Shown here: positions 37,458 to 46,879 of the stretch, piece by piece
Numbering within the stretch: position 1 is the stretch's first letter
Layout of the letters: each line of letters opens with the position of its first letter
Assembly: GCF_008638305.1 (NCBI RefSeq)
Contig: NZ_VTPZ01000002.1
Span: 1 to 64,000 of the forward strand
DNA from: Pseudomonas profundi
GTDB lineage: Bacteria; Pseudomonadota; Gammaproteobacteria; Pseudomonadales; Pseudomonadaceae
Reading direction: 5' to 3'
DNA: 64,000 nucleotides
Position numbers and translations under genes: made by a program
The notes under the pieces: model-generated
The model's database searches: none
Told to the model about the DNA's origin: nothing
The model's input: the letters and a program-made list of their open reading frames with translations, nothing else

Positions 37458-38282
37458 TTAGCCCTTGTCCAAACGGAAACGTTTGCGCAGTTGCGCGTCG
37501 AGCATTGAGGTAGGCAGCCAACGTTTCAGGCTGACCATCTTCCGGCTGTTGGCGCCGATCAGCGCTTCCTCCGGGCGTAGCGGATTCTTGATATAACCCA
37601 TCAGCTCCACAGCAAAGTCACGGGCCGGCGTCGAGTCGCCTTTTTGCGAAGCCATGGCGCGTGCCTGGACGCCTTTTTCCCAGGGCTTGAACCAGGAATT
37701 GTCGTCGATGGTAATGGCGGCTGTGGCGTTGTTACCAAAGTCGGATGCAATGGATCCCGGTTTGACTGTCAGCACCTTGATTCCGAACGGCGTGAGCTCA
37801 AGACGCAGAGCATCGGACAGCGCATGCAGGGCCGCCTTCGAAGCGCAGTAAACACCGGAGAAAGGCGTGGTGGTTACGCCGGAGACGCTGCCGATATTGA
37901 CGATCAGACCCTCGCTTGCACGAAGCAGATCGGCCGTAGCGCGCACCAGCTGGAGCGGAGCAAACACGTTGGTGTCGAACTGCTTGAGCAGCGTCTCGCG
38001 ATCAGCATCAAGCACCGGGCCCATTGCACCGTAGCCTGCGTTATTGACGAGCACATCCAGCCGGCCGGCTTCGTTTTGCAGGCGTGCGGCGCAGGCAGCG
38101 CGCTGTTCGGCATTGTTCACATCCAGCTCTACCGCGACCGCGCCACGTTCGACCAGCGCCGAAAGGCTGCCAGGTTTACGCGCGGTGGCCCAGACCTGGT
38201 ACCCCGCGTCGATCATTACCTCTGCCAGCGCTTGGCCAATGCCGGATGAGCAACCGGTTATCAATGCTACGGGTTTGTTCAT
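37458..38282 (-). CDS. Short-chain dehydrogenase/reductase
   Basis: The 274-residue SDR has the cofactor loop TGCSSGIGQALAE at residue 9, the NNAGYGAMG motif and the catalytic YCASKAAL (Tyr near residue 145). A C-terminal extension of about 30 residues (LKRWLPTSMLDAQLRKRF) is typical of SDRs acting on steroids or lipids (17-beta-hydroxysteroid dehydrogenase-like). Substrate unknown. It is followed on the same strand by no close partner. Confidence 0.88.
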   Translation of the reverse strand: MNKPVALITGCSSGIGQALAEVMIDAGYQVWATARKPGSLSALVERGAVAVELDVNNAEQRAACAARLQNEAGRLDVLVNNAGYGAMGPVLDADRETLLKQFDTNVFAPLQLVRATADLLRASEGLIVNIGSVSGVTTTPFSGVYCASKAALHALSDALRLELTPFGIKVLTVKPGSIASDFGNNATAAITIDDNSWFKPWEKGVQARAMASQKGDSTPARDFAVELMGYIKNPLRPEEALIGANSRKMVSLKRWLPTSMLDAQLRKRFRLDKG

Positions 38283-38305
38283 GCTGCGATCCTGATTGTT
38301 ATTAG

Positions 38306-38767
38306 TTATTGAAATTCGGCACGGACGTCGTCCATCCGATAGTCCAGATCCGGTGCCCGATAACCGGTGCGCAGACGAGGCACCCGGTAACAGCCCGTCC
38401 AGTCACCGTCGGGGGGAATCGACTGGTCAACGCGGTAAGTGGCGGCGGTGGTACTGGTATCTACCAGATTGGTGTTGAATCCGGGCTGTGCGGCCAGCAA
38501 CCGCCAGCTGATAAGGGTAACGGTATGCGCGCTGTTGTTGATGATATCGACGCGCAGTGGTTTACCGAACTCGCAGGCGTCTGGTGCGTAGGCGACGCTC
38601 ATATCCAGCTGATCCGCTCGTCGGCCGTCTAGCCACTGCATGGTCGCAACGATAGCTCCGAGCAATAGCGCCAGGCCAACAAGGACCAGACTCGCAGGAA
38701 CCATGGGCCGCGGGAAGCGTACCAGCAGGATCAACCAGGCCAATAGCAGGACAATGCCCAATGCCAT
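38306..38767 (-). CDS. Membrane-anchored protein of unknown function
   Basis: The 153-residue protein has two N-terminal membrane helices (ALGIVLLLAWLILLV, LVLVGLALLLGAIVATMQW) and a soluble beta-rich domain with a CxFG pattern (DACEFGKPLRVDIINNSAHT). AAGGAG fixes the start at 38767; the open frame further upstream runs into the TatD-family gene and is discarded. It sits between an SDR and a TatD-family gene on the same strand, 50 bases after the latter. I do not recognise the family. Confidence 0.7.
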   Translation of the reverse strand: MALGIVLLLAWLILLVRFPRPMVPASLVLVGLALLLGAIVATMQWLDGRRADQLDMSVAYAPDACEFGKPLRVDIINNSAHTVTLISWRLLAAQPGFNTNLVDTSTTAATYRVDQSIPPDGDWTGCYRVPRLRTGYRAPDLDYRMDDVRAEFQ

Positions 38768-38816
38768 GAACAGCTCCTTGTGTGGAATGGTTGGTAAGTG
38801 TGACGTCCGGACGACT

Positions 38817-39617
38817 CTAACAGACCTGGCGCTTTGTGGATGACCAGCCGAATAATTCACAACTGTTATCGAGGCAGGCCTGAGCCAGCTCTTCGGTTGC
38901 TTCGCCGCGCAGTTCGGCCAATTGGCGACAGATTTCCGGTAGGAACTCGGGGCTGTTGCGCTGGTATGCCTGGAAGCTGGGGGCCATATCCGGCGCATCG
39001 GTTTCCAGTACCAGACTTGATTGAGGCAGTTCAGCAAGGGTCCGACGCAAGCGTGTGGCCTGCGGCCAGGTCGCCGCGCCGCCGAGACCGAGCTTGAATC
39101 CCAGCTTTATATATTCTCTGGCTTCTTCGCGGCTTCCTGCAAAGGCGTGCACTATGCCCGCGCGTTTCAGACGAAAGCGTTTGAGGGTGGCAATCATTGG
39201 CGCATGGGCGCGACGAACATGCAGGAGCGCAGGCAGATTGAAATCACTGGCCAACTGCAGCTGCGCCTCGAGCAGCGTCTGCTGTCGCTCACGGTTCAGT
39301 TCGGGCAGGAAGTAGTCGAGCCCGATTTCTCCTACCGCGCAGCACTGCGGATGACCGGACAGGGCGGCGAGGCGCGTCTGTAGCGCGTCGATATCCTCTT
39401 TACGGTGTTCGCCGAGAAAAACCGGGTGCAGCCCGAACGCCCCGAACAGCGCCGGATCTGACAGAACCAGTTTCCATAACCGGTCCCAGTTGGACCCAGT
39501 GATGCCCATGATCAGAATCCGCTCGATTCCTACGGACTTCGCATTACTTATAACTTTCTCGCGATCCGCGTCAAAATCCGGACAGTCGATATGAGTATGG
39601 GTATCGATATAACGCAT
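38817..39617 (-). CDS. TatD-family metal-dependent hydrolase
   Basis: The roughly 266-residue protein is a TIM-barrel metallohydrolase with IDTHTHID at the N-terminus, GEIGLDYF, the His in LLHVRRAHAP and LVLETDAPDM at the end. TatD-family proteins are DNases or deoxyribonucleases of the cytoplasm. The start is uncertain: Met at 39617 begins right before IDTHTH, and another Met three codons upstream (39626) is possible; neither has a good SD. Confidence 0.87.
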   Translation of the reverse strand: MRYIDTHTHIDCPDFDADREKVISNAKSVGIERILIMGITGSNWDRLWKLVLSDPALFGAFGLHPVFLGEHRKEDIDALQTRLAALSGHPQCCAVGEIGLDYFLPELNRERQQTLLEAQLQLASDFNLPALLHVRRAHAPMIATLKRFRLKRAGIVHAFAGSREEAREYIKLGFKLGLGGAATWPQATRLRRTLAELPQSSLVLETDAPDMAPSFQAYQRNSPEFLPEICRQLAELRGEATEELAQACLDNSCELFGWSSTKRQVC

Positions 39618-39988
39618 AATTGACATATTCAGAGAGTAGGTTGCTAAATAGCATGGCACATTTAGCCGGGTCTGATTCGAATGCAGACGTCCCGGAGCGA
39701 AGTGCACGCTTTCAGTGCAGTGCCTGAATGATGGCACAACGCGGTGCGCTGAGACGAAGAGAAATTGGTTGGATAATCTATAAAATCTAGATATATCAAA
39801 TGCATGCAGCGATGGTTCGCTTTTTGCTTGGGTGATTTGGTCCTGATCGGGTAGCCCCGCTCAGAGTGTCGTCCATGGAATGGATGCTGCCCCATGTTTG
39901 ATTTGTCGGACCGGGAATCCCCGGAAGGCGACATTAGCCGGGAGACGGTTTTCTGTCAGTAGCAGATCGCAAACGGAGTGTGATAGGC

Positions 39989-40414
39989 ATGATCTACAAA
40001 ACTAACTGGGTACGTTCGGGTGTCGGCATGTCGGTAGCGGTGATATGTCTGATGGCGACTGCCTTCGGGATGCAGGCGCGTCATGAACTATCCGCACAGG
40101 GAGACGTAACCTCGATATCCAGTCTGCGCTTGTGTTATGAAGCCGCTCAGCCGGGCATCAAGAGTGGTCAGCAACAGGTGTCTGATAGGTTTACATCAGC
40201 CCGTCGCTGTGGAGAACTGGCACAGTACAATGCTTTCGACAGTTGGACTTCGGGTACTGTCGCTTCACAAGCGCAACGCATCCCGGATGGTGATTGCCTG
40301 GCAGGTCGTCGGTCGAGCCGGGGCAGCGTGCATCAGTCGGCATTTTTACACGCTGGCTGCGAGAAAGCCCTGAACGGCAGTTTATCGCAGCAGGCCGAGC
40401 GGTACTGGTTCTGA
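39989..40414 (+). CDS. Small exported protein of unknown function
   Basis: The 141-residue protein starts MIYKTNWVRSGVGMSVAVIC and has a signal peptide or anchor ending near MQARHELSAQG. The rest is Ser/Gln/Arg-rich with six Cys in the mature part. GGAG ten bases upstream supports the ATG. I recognise no family. Composition of the second half is less protein-like than its neighbours, so the gene could be spurious or recently degraded. The 250 bases upstream hold no other gene. Confidence 0.45.
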   Translation: MIYKTNWVRSGVGMSVAVICLMATAFGMQARHELSAQGDVTSISSLRLCYEAAQPGIKSGQQQVSDRFTSARRCGELAQYNAFDSWTSGTVASQAQRIPDGDCLAGRRSSRGSVHQSAFLHAGCEKALNGSLSQQAERYWF

Positions 40415-40476
40415 TTGGGGCTTTGCTTGAATGGTAGATAGCGACCCGTTTTGCCGGGCCGCTCGATAACAGCAGA

Positions 40477-42066
40477 TTAGTGCGTTTCCCGTGTCGCGCG
40501 GAAACGTATATCCGGCCAGCGCTCCTCGGTCAGGTTCAGGTTGACGCGCGTGGGCGCAAGGTAAGTAAGATGCCCGCCACCGTCTATGGCCAGATTCTCC
40601 ATGGCCTTGTTCCGGAATTCCTCAAGTTTCTTCCTGTCGCCTGATTCAATCCAGCGCGCTGACCAGACGTTGATCGGCTCGTAGAGGCACTCAACCTTGT
40701 ATTCTTCCTTGAGCCGGCTGGCGACCACATCGAACTGCAATATTCCCACGGCGCCGAGGATGATGTCATTGCTGCGCTCGGGGAAGAACACCTGCGTTGC
40801 GCCTTCCTCGGCCAGTTCCTGGAGGCCCTGACGCAGTTGCTTGGATTTGAGCGGGTCCTTCAGGCGTACACGGCGGAACAGCTCCGGAGCGAAGTGCGGG
40901 ATGCCGGTAAAGCCGATCTTCTCGCCCTGGGTGAATGTATCGCCGATCTGGATGGTGCCGTGGTTGTGCAGACCAATGATGTCGCCCGCCCAGGCTTCTT
41001 CCAGGTGCTCGCGCTCGGAGGCGAAGAAGGTCAGCGCATCAGGCATGCGCATGTCCTTGCCGGTGCGCACATGGTGCATTTTCATGCCTTTGTCGTAACG
41101 CCCGGAGCAGATACGCATGAAGGCGATACGGTCCCGGTGCTTGGGGTCCATGTTTGCCTGGATCTTGAAAACGAAGCCGGTGAAAGTATCCTCGACCGGT
41201 TCCACGGTCCGCTCGTGAGCGGGGCGGGGCAGCGGTGCCGGGGCCCAGCGGACGATGGCATCAAGTACCTGCTCAACACCGAAGTTACCCAGAGCGGTAC
41301 CGAAAAAGACCGGGGTCATCTCGCCGCGCAGGAACGCAGCCTGGTCGAACTCATGGCAAGCGCCCTGAACCAGCTCCAGTTCATCGACAAAATTGTCGTA
41401 CAGATCACCCAGGTGTGAACGGGCCTCATCCGAATCGAGCTTGTGGATGATGCGCGCCTCGGTACGCTCATGCCCATGGCCTGGCTCGTAGACGATGATG
41501 TGGTCCTGGGACAGGTTGTACACGCCCTTGAAATCGCGATAGCAACCGATCGGCCAGGTGATGGGAGCGGCCTTTATGTTCAGTACCGACTCGATTTCAT
41601 CCAGCAGCTCGATGGGGTCGCGGATATCACGGTCCATCTTGTTGATGAAGCTGACGATGGGCGTGTCGCGCAGACGGCAGACATCCATCAGCGCGATGGT
41701 ACGCGGCTCGACACCCTTACCGCCGTCCAGCACCATCAGCGCTGAATCCACAGCCGTGAGTGTGCGATAGGTATCCTCGGAGAAATCCTCGTGACCGGGG
41801 GTGTCCAGCAGGTTGACCATGCAATCACGGTAGGGGAACTGCATCACCGAGGTCGTAACAGAGATGCCCCGTTGTTTCTCCATCGCCATCCAGTCGGACG
41901 TGGCGTGACGATCGGATTTACGCGCTTTTACCGTGCCTGCCACACTGATCGCCTGGCCCATCAGCAATAATCGTTCGGTAATGGTGGTCTTACCCGCGTC
42001 CGGGTGAGAAATAATCGCAAAGGTGCGGCGTTTGCCAACCTCGCGCTGAATAGCGGTGTTTGTCAT
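40477..42066 (-). CDS. prfC: Peptide chain release factor 3
   Basis: The 529-residue GTPase removes RF1/RF2 from the ribosome after termination. G-motifs are [16 protein letters not shown] (P-loop), [16 protein letters not shown] and NKMDRD. Start [19 protein letters not shown] at 42066 matches other RF3 proteins; a TTG twelve codons upstream is not needed. Length is normal. Confidence 0.96.
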   Translation of the reverse strand: MTNTAIQREVGKRRTFAIISHPDAGKTTITERLLLMGQAISVAGTVKARKSDRHATSDWMAMEKQRGISVTTSVMQFPYRDCMVNLLDTPGHEDFSEDTYRTLTAVDSALMVLDGGKGVEPRTIALMDVCRLRDTPIVSFINKMDRDIRDPIELLDEIESVLNIKAAPITWPIGCYRDFKGVYNLSQDHIIVYEPGHGHERTEARIIHKLDSDEARSHLGDLYDNFVDELELVQGACHEFDQAAFLRGEMTPVFFGTALGNFGVEQVLDAIVRWAPAPLPRPAHERTVEPVEDTFTGFVFKIQANMDPKHRDRIAFMRICSGRYDKGMKMHHVRTGKDMRMPDALTFFASEREHLEEAWAGDIIGLHNHGTIQIGDTFTQGEKIGFTGIPHFAPELFRRVRLKDPLKSKQLRQGLQELAEEGATQVFFPERSNDIILGAVGILQFDVVASRLKEEYKVECLYEPINVWSARWIESGDRKKLEEFRNKAMENLAIDGGGHLTYLAPTRVNLNLTEERWPDIRFRATRETH

Positions 42067-42248
42067 CTGTTGAATCTTCTGATGTGCGGGCGATAGGGCC
42101 AACCGGGCGGCATACTGTATATCGGGGTTGGATACGCGCAGGGGAATAACCTGGCCGGCATTTTCGTTGATTTCGCGTCATGACTCAATGCATGGCTGCA
42201 TACAGGCGGATACGGCGTGGAAAAGACCGAGTCATGACACCGGTTTTT

Positions 42249-42292
42249 TGTGGGAGGGTCGCCCCCGGCGCGACGGCGGCCGCAGGACGCCC
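42249..42292 (+). repeat. REP-like intergenic repeat, copy B
   Basis: The copy reads TGTGGGAGGGTCGCCCCC and ends GGCGGCCGCAGGACGCC. It lies four bases past (on the minus strand) the stop of the large signalling gene. It is related to copies at 111-156 and 48105-48146, but its second hairpin is less perfect. Confidence 0.58.
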
Positions 42293-42295
42293 GGG

Positions 42296-45200
42296 CTAAA
42301 CGTCGATCTCGCTGGTAACAGGCGGCGCCAATACCAGCTGATCAAGCATTACATGCGTACCGAAGTGAAATCCCTGCGCATAATCCACTCCGATCGAGGA
42401 TACCGCTTCCAATATCGCGGCATCCGCCACGTATTCCGCAATGACCTTCTTTCCCAGGAAGTGTCCCATCTCGGTAATCGACCGGACCAGCGCAAAATCG
42501 ACCGGGTCCTCGGCGATGTTGACGACAAAAGACCCGTCGATCTTTATGAAGTCCACTGGCAGGCGTTTCAGATAGGAGAATGACGATTGCCCGACGCCAA
42601 AGTCGTCCAGCGAGAAGCGGCAGCCGATGCCGCGCATCTCGTTGATGAAATCGGAGGCATCTTCGAGATTGGCGACAGCCGTGGTCTCAGTAATCTCGAA
42701 TATGAGCTTGTCCCGTGGGACCGGATAGCGGATCAGGGCGTCGAACAGAAAATCGGTGAAGGTCTCATCATTCAATGAATGGCCGGACAGGTTGATGGAG
42801 AAGCCACCAAGATGCTCAAGGCCCGGCAGGTGTTCGGTCATCCAGCCGAACACGGCTTCAATCACCCAGCGATCGACGGCCGCCATGCGATTGAACTCCT
42901 CTGCAGCCATGATGAATTCGCCCGGCGGCAAATGGTTGCCTGAGTCGTCCACCACTGTCAGCAAAATTTCATAGTGCGGCAACACGGAGCCTTGAATCGG
43001 ATTGATCGCCTGACACCGGAGCTTCAGCGAGTTTTCATCGAGCGCGCGATTTATGCGGGTTACCCAGTTCATTACCTCGTTTCGCTCTTCGAGTCGGGCA
43101 TCGCCTGGATGAGCGACCTGGATCTTGCGGCGGCCGGCCTTTTTGCTGATCTCGGCAGCGACCTCCACCGTTCTCAGCAATTCCATTATGCGGTCGTTGG
43201 TATGGTCGAAACCGAGCAGCGCCATCGCGGTATTGATAACAAAGCTGTGACCGCCTTCCTCGAAACGTGTGCTTTCGATTTCAACCTTGATTGCCGAGGC
43301 AAGCTGGAAGCCTTCGACTTCGGCATCGAGCGGAACTACAACGCCGAATTCGGCTGCGCCGATGCGGCCGACGATTGCTTCGTCACCGGCGACAGCCTGT
43401 AAGCTCCGCGAAAGCTCTTGCAGCAAGCGGTCACCGGCTTCGTAGCCGCAGGTGTTATTGACCAGTTTGAACTGCAATATGTCGATGAAGATGAGCGTGT
43501 GGCGTCGCTGGTGCTCCTTGGCGTTGGCGACACTCTGGGCGATGCATTGGGAGAATTCCCTGCGCGTGCACAAACCGGTGAGCTGGTCATGAGAGGCCTC
43601 AAACGCCAGTTTCTCGTAAATCTTTTGTACCAGCGTGTCCAGGCCCTGTTCAACGGCTGGCAGAGCGGCATGTTCAAGCGCAGAAAGTGAGCGGTGGCGC
43701 AGCTTCTGAGCCATTTCATGCAGGGACAATTCAGCGACTTTCTTGCCCTGCTGGTTGGCCAGAATGAACTGGCTGAAGTCATCCGCTACCCAGGCAAGCT
43801 GATACAGGACCGGGGATTGTGGCGGCGCCAGGCATTCCAGCCATTGGCCCTTGCGCAGCCCCTTGGCCCGCTTGATCCAGCGCAGGGCAGTCGCATCGTT
43901 CTCGTTCGGCTCCTCCTCAGGCTCCGTTGTGCTGCGATACACCAACGAGGCGAACGCCTGTCCGTTCAGCAGATTTTCGATATTTTCAAGGAGTTGTTCA
44001 TGCCGGCCCTCGGCATCGTGCACCTTGGCCAGGCCCTTGCCGATCAGCCTGAGCAGGGCATCGATGCGGATCAGGTTGCCGGACGCTTCTTCAGCATCAG
44101 AAAGCGTGCGCGCGACCAGCTGATCGACAATCGCCAGCGTCAGATCCCAGGACCTGCTGTCATCGCCCTGCCTGAACAGGCACAGCATCATCAAGCCTTT
44201 CCAGCCGTGTTCGAGCAGCTCAAGCACCGGAGCAGGGACCGGGCGGGACCCGAGTCGACGAACAAGCTCGCGATCAATCAGCTGATGGGCTTTGCGAATC
44301 CGTTGCTGGCCGTCGGCCGCTTCCGCAATGCGGCGCAGGTTGCGTTCGACGAGTCGTTTTTCCTTGGCGACGAGCTGGTCGAGGATAAGCAGCGAGCGGG
44401 TGAACCCTTCGTCATCACTGCTCTCAAGGATCGTGGTGATCGCGTTAATCACCGCGGCCTTGTTGTGCGCGGCGTGCGTGCTGCCTTGATCCGACAACAG
44501 GGCTATATGGTTGACCGCCTGGCGCGCAGGGTGGAAGTCGGCGGTGAACAGGCTCTGGTCCTTGAGCATCACGCGCAGGACCGGCACCTCCAGCTTGCGC
44601 ACTTCATCGCGCAAATCGTCTGCAACCTGATCGCTCTGCACGATGTTGTCGAACAGGTTTTCGATCATATCGGCAGAGTCTTCTTCAAACTCTGACAGCT
44701 GCACGCCCGGATCGCTGGCTTCAATCAATTGCTTGAGTGCGCCGGGCTTTGCCAGATCGGCATGCTGCGCAAGCAATTGTTGTTGCATCTGCTGCAGTGC
44801 TGAAAGAGTCGCACGACTCGGCTGGGGCGGCTCCGCTGGCTCGTCGGGCAACGTTAGCCGCCCGGCTGTGCCGTTATTCAGGCGCTTATGCGCGGACCAC
44901 AAGCGCGTGGCGGTGTTGAAGGCGCTCGGTGTTGCTTTCGCATCACCAGGCGCTGTCTTCGGGGCATCGGCCTGCACCGGCTGCTGCGGTTCAGGCGGCG
45001 GGACAGGAGGCGTGATCTTTGCCTCGGCTTGCGGCGACTCCTGGTCCCTGCTCGGGTCGCTGGCCTTGCGCTCGCGTATGGCCTGTTCAGTCAGATACTG
45101 CTCTACATCGATATCGGGGAGTACGCCGGCCTCGATAAACAACCGGTTCAGGCTGCGGTAGAGCGTGGCAAGATTGCTTAGCAATACATCGTAAAGCACC

Positions 45201-46165
45201 TTGAAGGCAACGACCTGAACCTTGCCGGTGAGGCGCCAGTCACGAGTGACCTCGGCGAACCCGTAACACAGCGCACTGGGCGAGTAGGGGTTGTAACAGT
45301 GAGATGCGTCGGGCGAGCCAAATGCCGCATCCAGCCGCAGCTGCAACTCAAGCAATTGTTCCCGAAGGATGATTTCGGCCTTGGAGATGGCCTTGCGGAT
45401 GACCAGCCAATCCTCGAACTCATTCTTCTCGACCAGGGACAGTCCGGCGCGCTCGTTACGGGGTTTCCGCGCTTGCCAGGCCTCAATGAAGCGACCATCG
45501 GCCGCCTCCGCCGCGTCCGCACTGATCTTCGCTGAAAGGTCAGGTACAAGATGCATCTGCTGCGTACGGATGATGCCCAGCGTGTCGAAGAAAGGTTGCT
45601 GAGCCGTCTGGCTGCGTTGACGGTCAGCTTCGGTGATCAGCGCATCTTTGAGAGTGCCTATATATTCCGGGAAGCAGCGATTGAAAAACTCTGCGACGTG
45701 ATGGTTGGTCCTTTTAATCAGCTGCGCCTTGCTGAGTGGATCAAGCGGTTGCTGCGTCGGCGCGACGATGTTTACCGCCGGCGCTGACTGTTCCACGGCG
45801 AAGAGTCTGGCTGCGCGTTGAATATTGAGTACGAAACGAGAATCCTGCTGCGCCAGCTGCAAGCCGATGCCCTGACGGCTGACATGGGCCACACTCACGT
45901 GGACTGCGATATTCCTGCCCTCGAGCTGGTAGATAACCGTGGCCCGCTTGTCGACCTTGAGCAACCCGCGGAGTCGGCCCAGCTGCCCGGCGCCTGTCAG
46001 TATTACCAACATGCCGCCCTGGCTGAAATCGCTGATCACACAGTCAAATTCGTCCTGGTCGCCTAGCACTAGCGTGCCGGCAATCGAAGCTGATTGACGG
46101 GTGAATTTACGTTTTTCCGCCGTCACGATTTCCCCGGTTGGCTGTCCTGTTCCTGCACGATCCAT
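42296..46165 (-). CDS. PilZ-DUF1631-GGDEF-EAL cyclic-di-GMP signalling protein
   Basis: The roughly 1289-residue soluble protein joins four modules. A PilZ-like domain comes first (EKRKFTRQSASIAGTLVLG, DFSQGGMLVI). A DUF1631 region follows to about residue 850. A GGDEF domain lies near 855-1010 with DQLTGLCTRREF but RIGAAEFGVV in place of the active GGDEF loop, so it is probably inactive. An EAL domain near 1030-1280 keeps INLSGHSL, FEITET, LDDFGVGQSSFSYL and FIKIDGS. Its signature is YEILL instead of EALLR, with the metal-binding Glu kept. Net activity is therefore likely c-di-GMP hydrolysis or sensing. The start is uncertain: ATG at 46165 or a GTG at 46126 that has GGGGAAA upstream. It ends 230 bases from prfC. 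Confidence 0.82.
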   Translation of the reverse strand: MDRAGTGQPTGEIVTAEKRKFTRQSASIAGTLVLGDQDEFDCVISDFSQGGMLVILTGAGQLGRLRGLLKVDKRATVIYQLEGRNIAVHVSVAHVSRQGIGLQLAQQDSRFVLNIQRAARLFAVEQSAPAVNIVAPTQQPLDPLSKAQLIKRTNHHVAEFFNRCFPEYIGTLKDALITEADRQRSQTAQQPFFDTLGIIRTQQMHLVPDLSAKISADAAEAADGRFIEAWQARKPRNERAGLSLVEKNEFEDWLVIRKAISKAEIILREQLLELQLRLDAAFGSPDASHCYNPYSPSALCYGFAEVTRDWRLTGKVQVVAFKVLYDVLLSNLATLYRSLNRLFIEAGVLPDIDVEQYLTEQAIRERKASDPSRDQESPQAEAKITPPVPPPEPQQPVQADAPKTAPGDAKATPSAFNTATRLWSAHKRLNNGTAGRLTLPDEPAEPPQPSRATLSALQQMQQQLLAQHADLAKPGALKQLIEASDPGVQLSEFEEDSADMIENLFDNIVQSDQVADDLRDEVRKLEVPVLRVMLKDQSLFTADFHPARQAVNHIALLSDQGSTHAAHNKAAVINAITTILESSDDEGFTRSLLILDQLVAKEKRLVERNLRRIAEAADGQQRIRKAHQLIDRELVRRLGSRPVPAPVLELLEHGWKGLMMLCLFRQGDDSRSWDLTLAIVDQLVARTLSDAEEASGNLIRIDALLRLIGKGLAKVHDAEGRHEQLLENIENLLNGQAFASLVYRSTTEPEEEPNENDATALRWIKRAKGLRKGQWLECLAPPQSPVLYQLAWVADDFSQFILANQQGKKVAELSLHEMAQKLRHRSLSALEHAALPAVEQGLDTLVQKIYEKLAFEASHDQLTGLCTRREFSQCIAQSVANAKEHQRRHTLIFIDILQFKLVNNTCGYEAGDRLLQELSRSLQAVAGDEAIVGRIGAAEFGVVVPLDAEVEGFQLASAIKVEIESTRFEEGGHSFVINTAMALLGFDHTNDRIMELLRTVEVAAEISKKAGRRKIQVAHPGDARLEERNEVMNWVTRINRALDENSLKLRCQAINPIQGSVLPHYEILLTVVDDSGNHLPPGEFIMAAEEFNRMAAVDRWVIEAVFGWMTEHLPGLEHLGGFSINLSGHSLNDETFTDFLFDALIRYPVPRDKLIFEITETTAVANLEDASDFINEMRGIGCRFSLDDFGVGQSSFSYLKRLPVDFIKIDGSFVVNIAEDPVDFALVRSITEMGHFLGKKVIAEYVADAAILEAVSSIGVDYAQGFHFGTHVMLDQLVLAPPVTSEIDV

Positions 46166-46879
46166 TCTAGTGCATAGGGATCGGGTGCATAGGTACGATA
46201 ATTCAGTTCGCATGGTCAAAGCCAGCCATGCGCGGATTTCCTGTGAAGAAGATCGCGGCGCTGTGCGCTGGGCGATTCGGGGATCATACGCTAACGGTTT
46301 GTGCGTTGTGATTGGCGCAACCGGAGCAGCTATCAAATGCCCGTGCCTGGCGAGGCACGCATCCGGTTTCAACTGTCTGTTCCGGGGCGCAGCAGCAGGG
46401 TGTAGCGCGACCGCCGGTTCGCTCGTTGCGGAATGCAGCGCCGATGCCATGGTCTACTCTGAACAGCAATCAAGTGGCCAGGGGGTGGCGCGCCTGCCTG
46501 GCTCCTGGTTGGATTGAAGTGTCCGCAGGGAGATTTTCGGGACGGGTATTGACCCCGTGTACGCAAGGTTCTATGGTTCGCCGCGAACGTTGAGGCTGGC
46601 ACGATCCATACGGCTCAAGTACTGACGACGAGACAGCAAGACCGCAGGTTGCGGGCTTATTGCTTTCGGCGCACGCCTTGGGAAGTAGGCGAACCAAAGT
46701 GGGGATACTGATCAGACGTTCGCACCCCCGGGTTGTGTGTTGGCTACGCGTTCAGAGTCGCTTCCGTCGGAAGGCGCCGCTCTCTTTTATCCGAGAGTCA
46801 GGCCGTCTGTCTGCCCTGCATCTGATCATCCATGTCCTCACCCGCCCCGAAACTGAATTCGTAGCTTTGGAGCCATGCC
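46166..46879. other. 714-base region between the signalling gene and speC
   Basis: No convincing gene lies here. Frames on both strands reach about 140 codons but overlap one another, are rich in Arg, Cys and Ser, and show no domain. Both neighbours are transcribed outward, so their promoters must lie here. A small CCGCA / TGCGG hairpin near 46650 is visible but no clear terminator, riboswitch or -10/-35 pair could be fixed. Confidence 0.4.

Noticed and set aside
46166-46602. N-terminal extension of the large signalling protein up to 46450 and the opposing 138-codon frame.
   Set aside because: The extension is low in conserved features, lacks an SD, and precedes a normal PilZ start; the opposing frame mirrors it.
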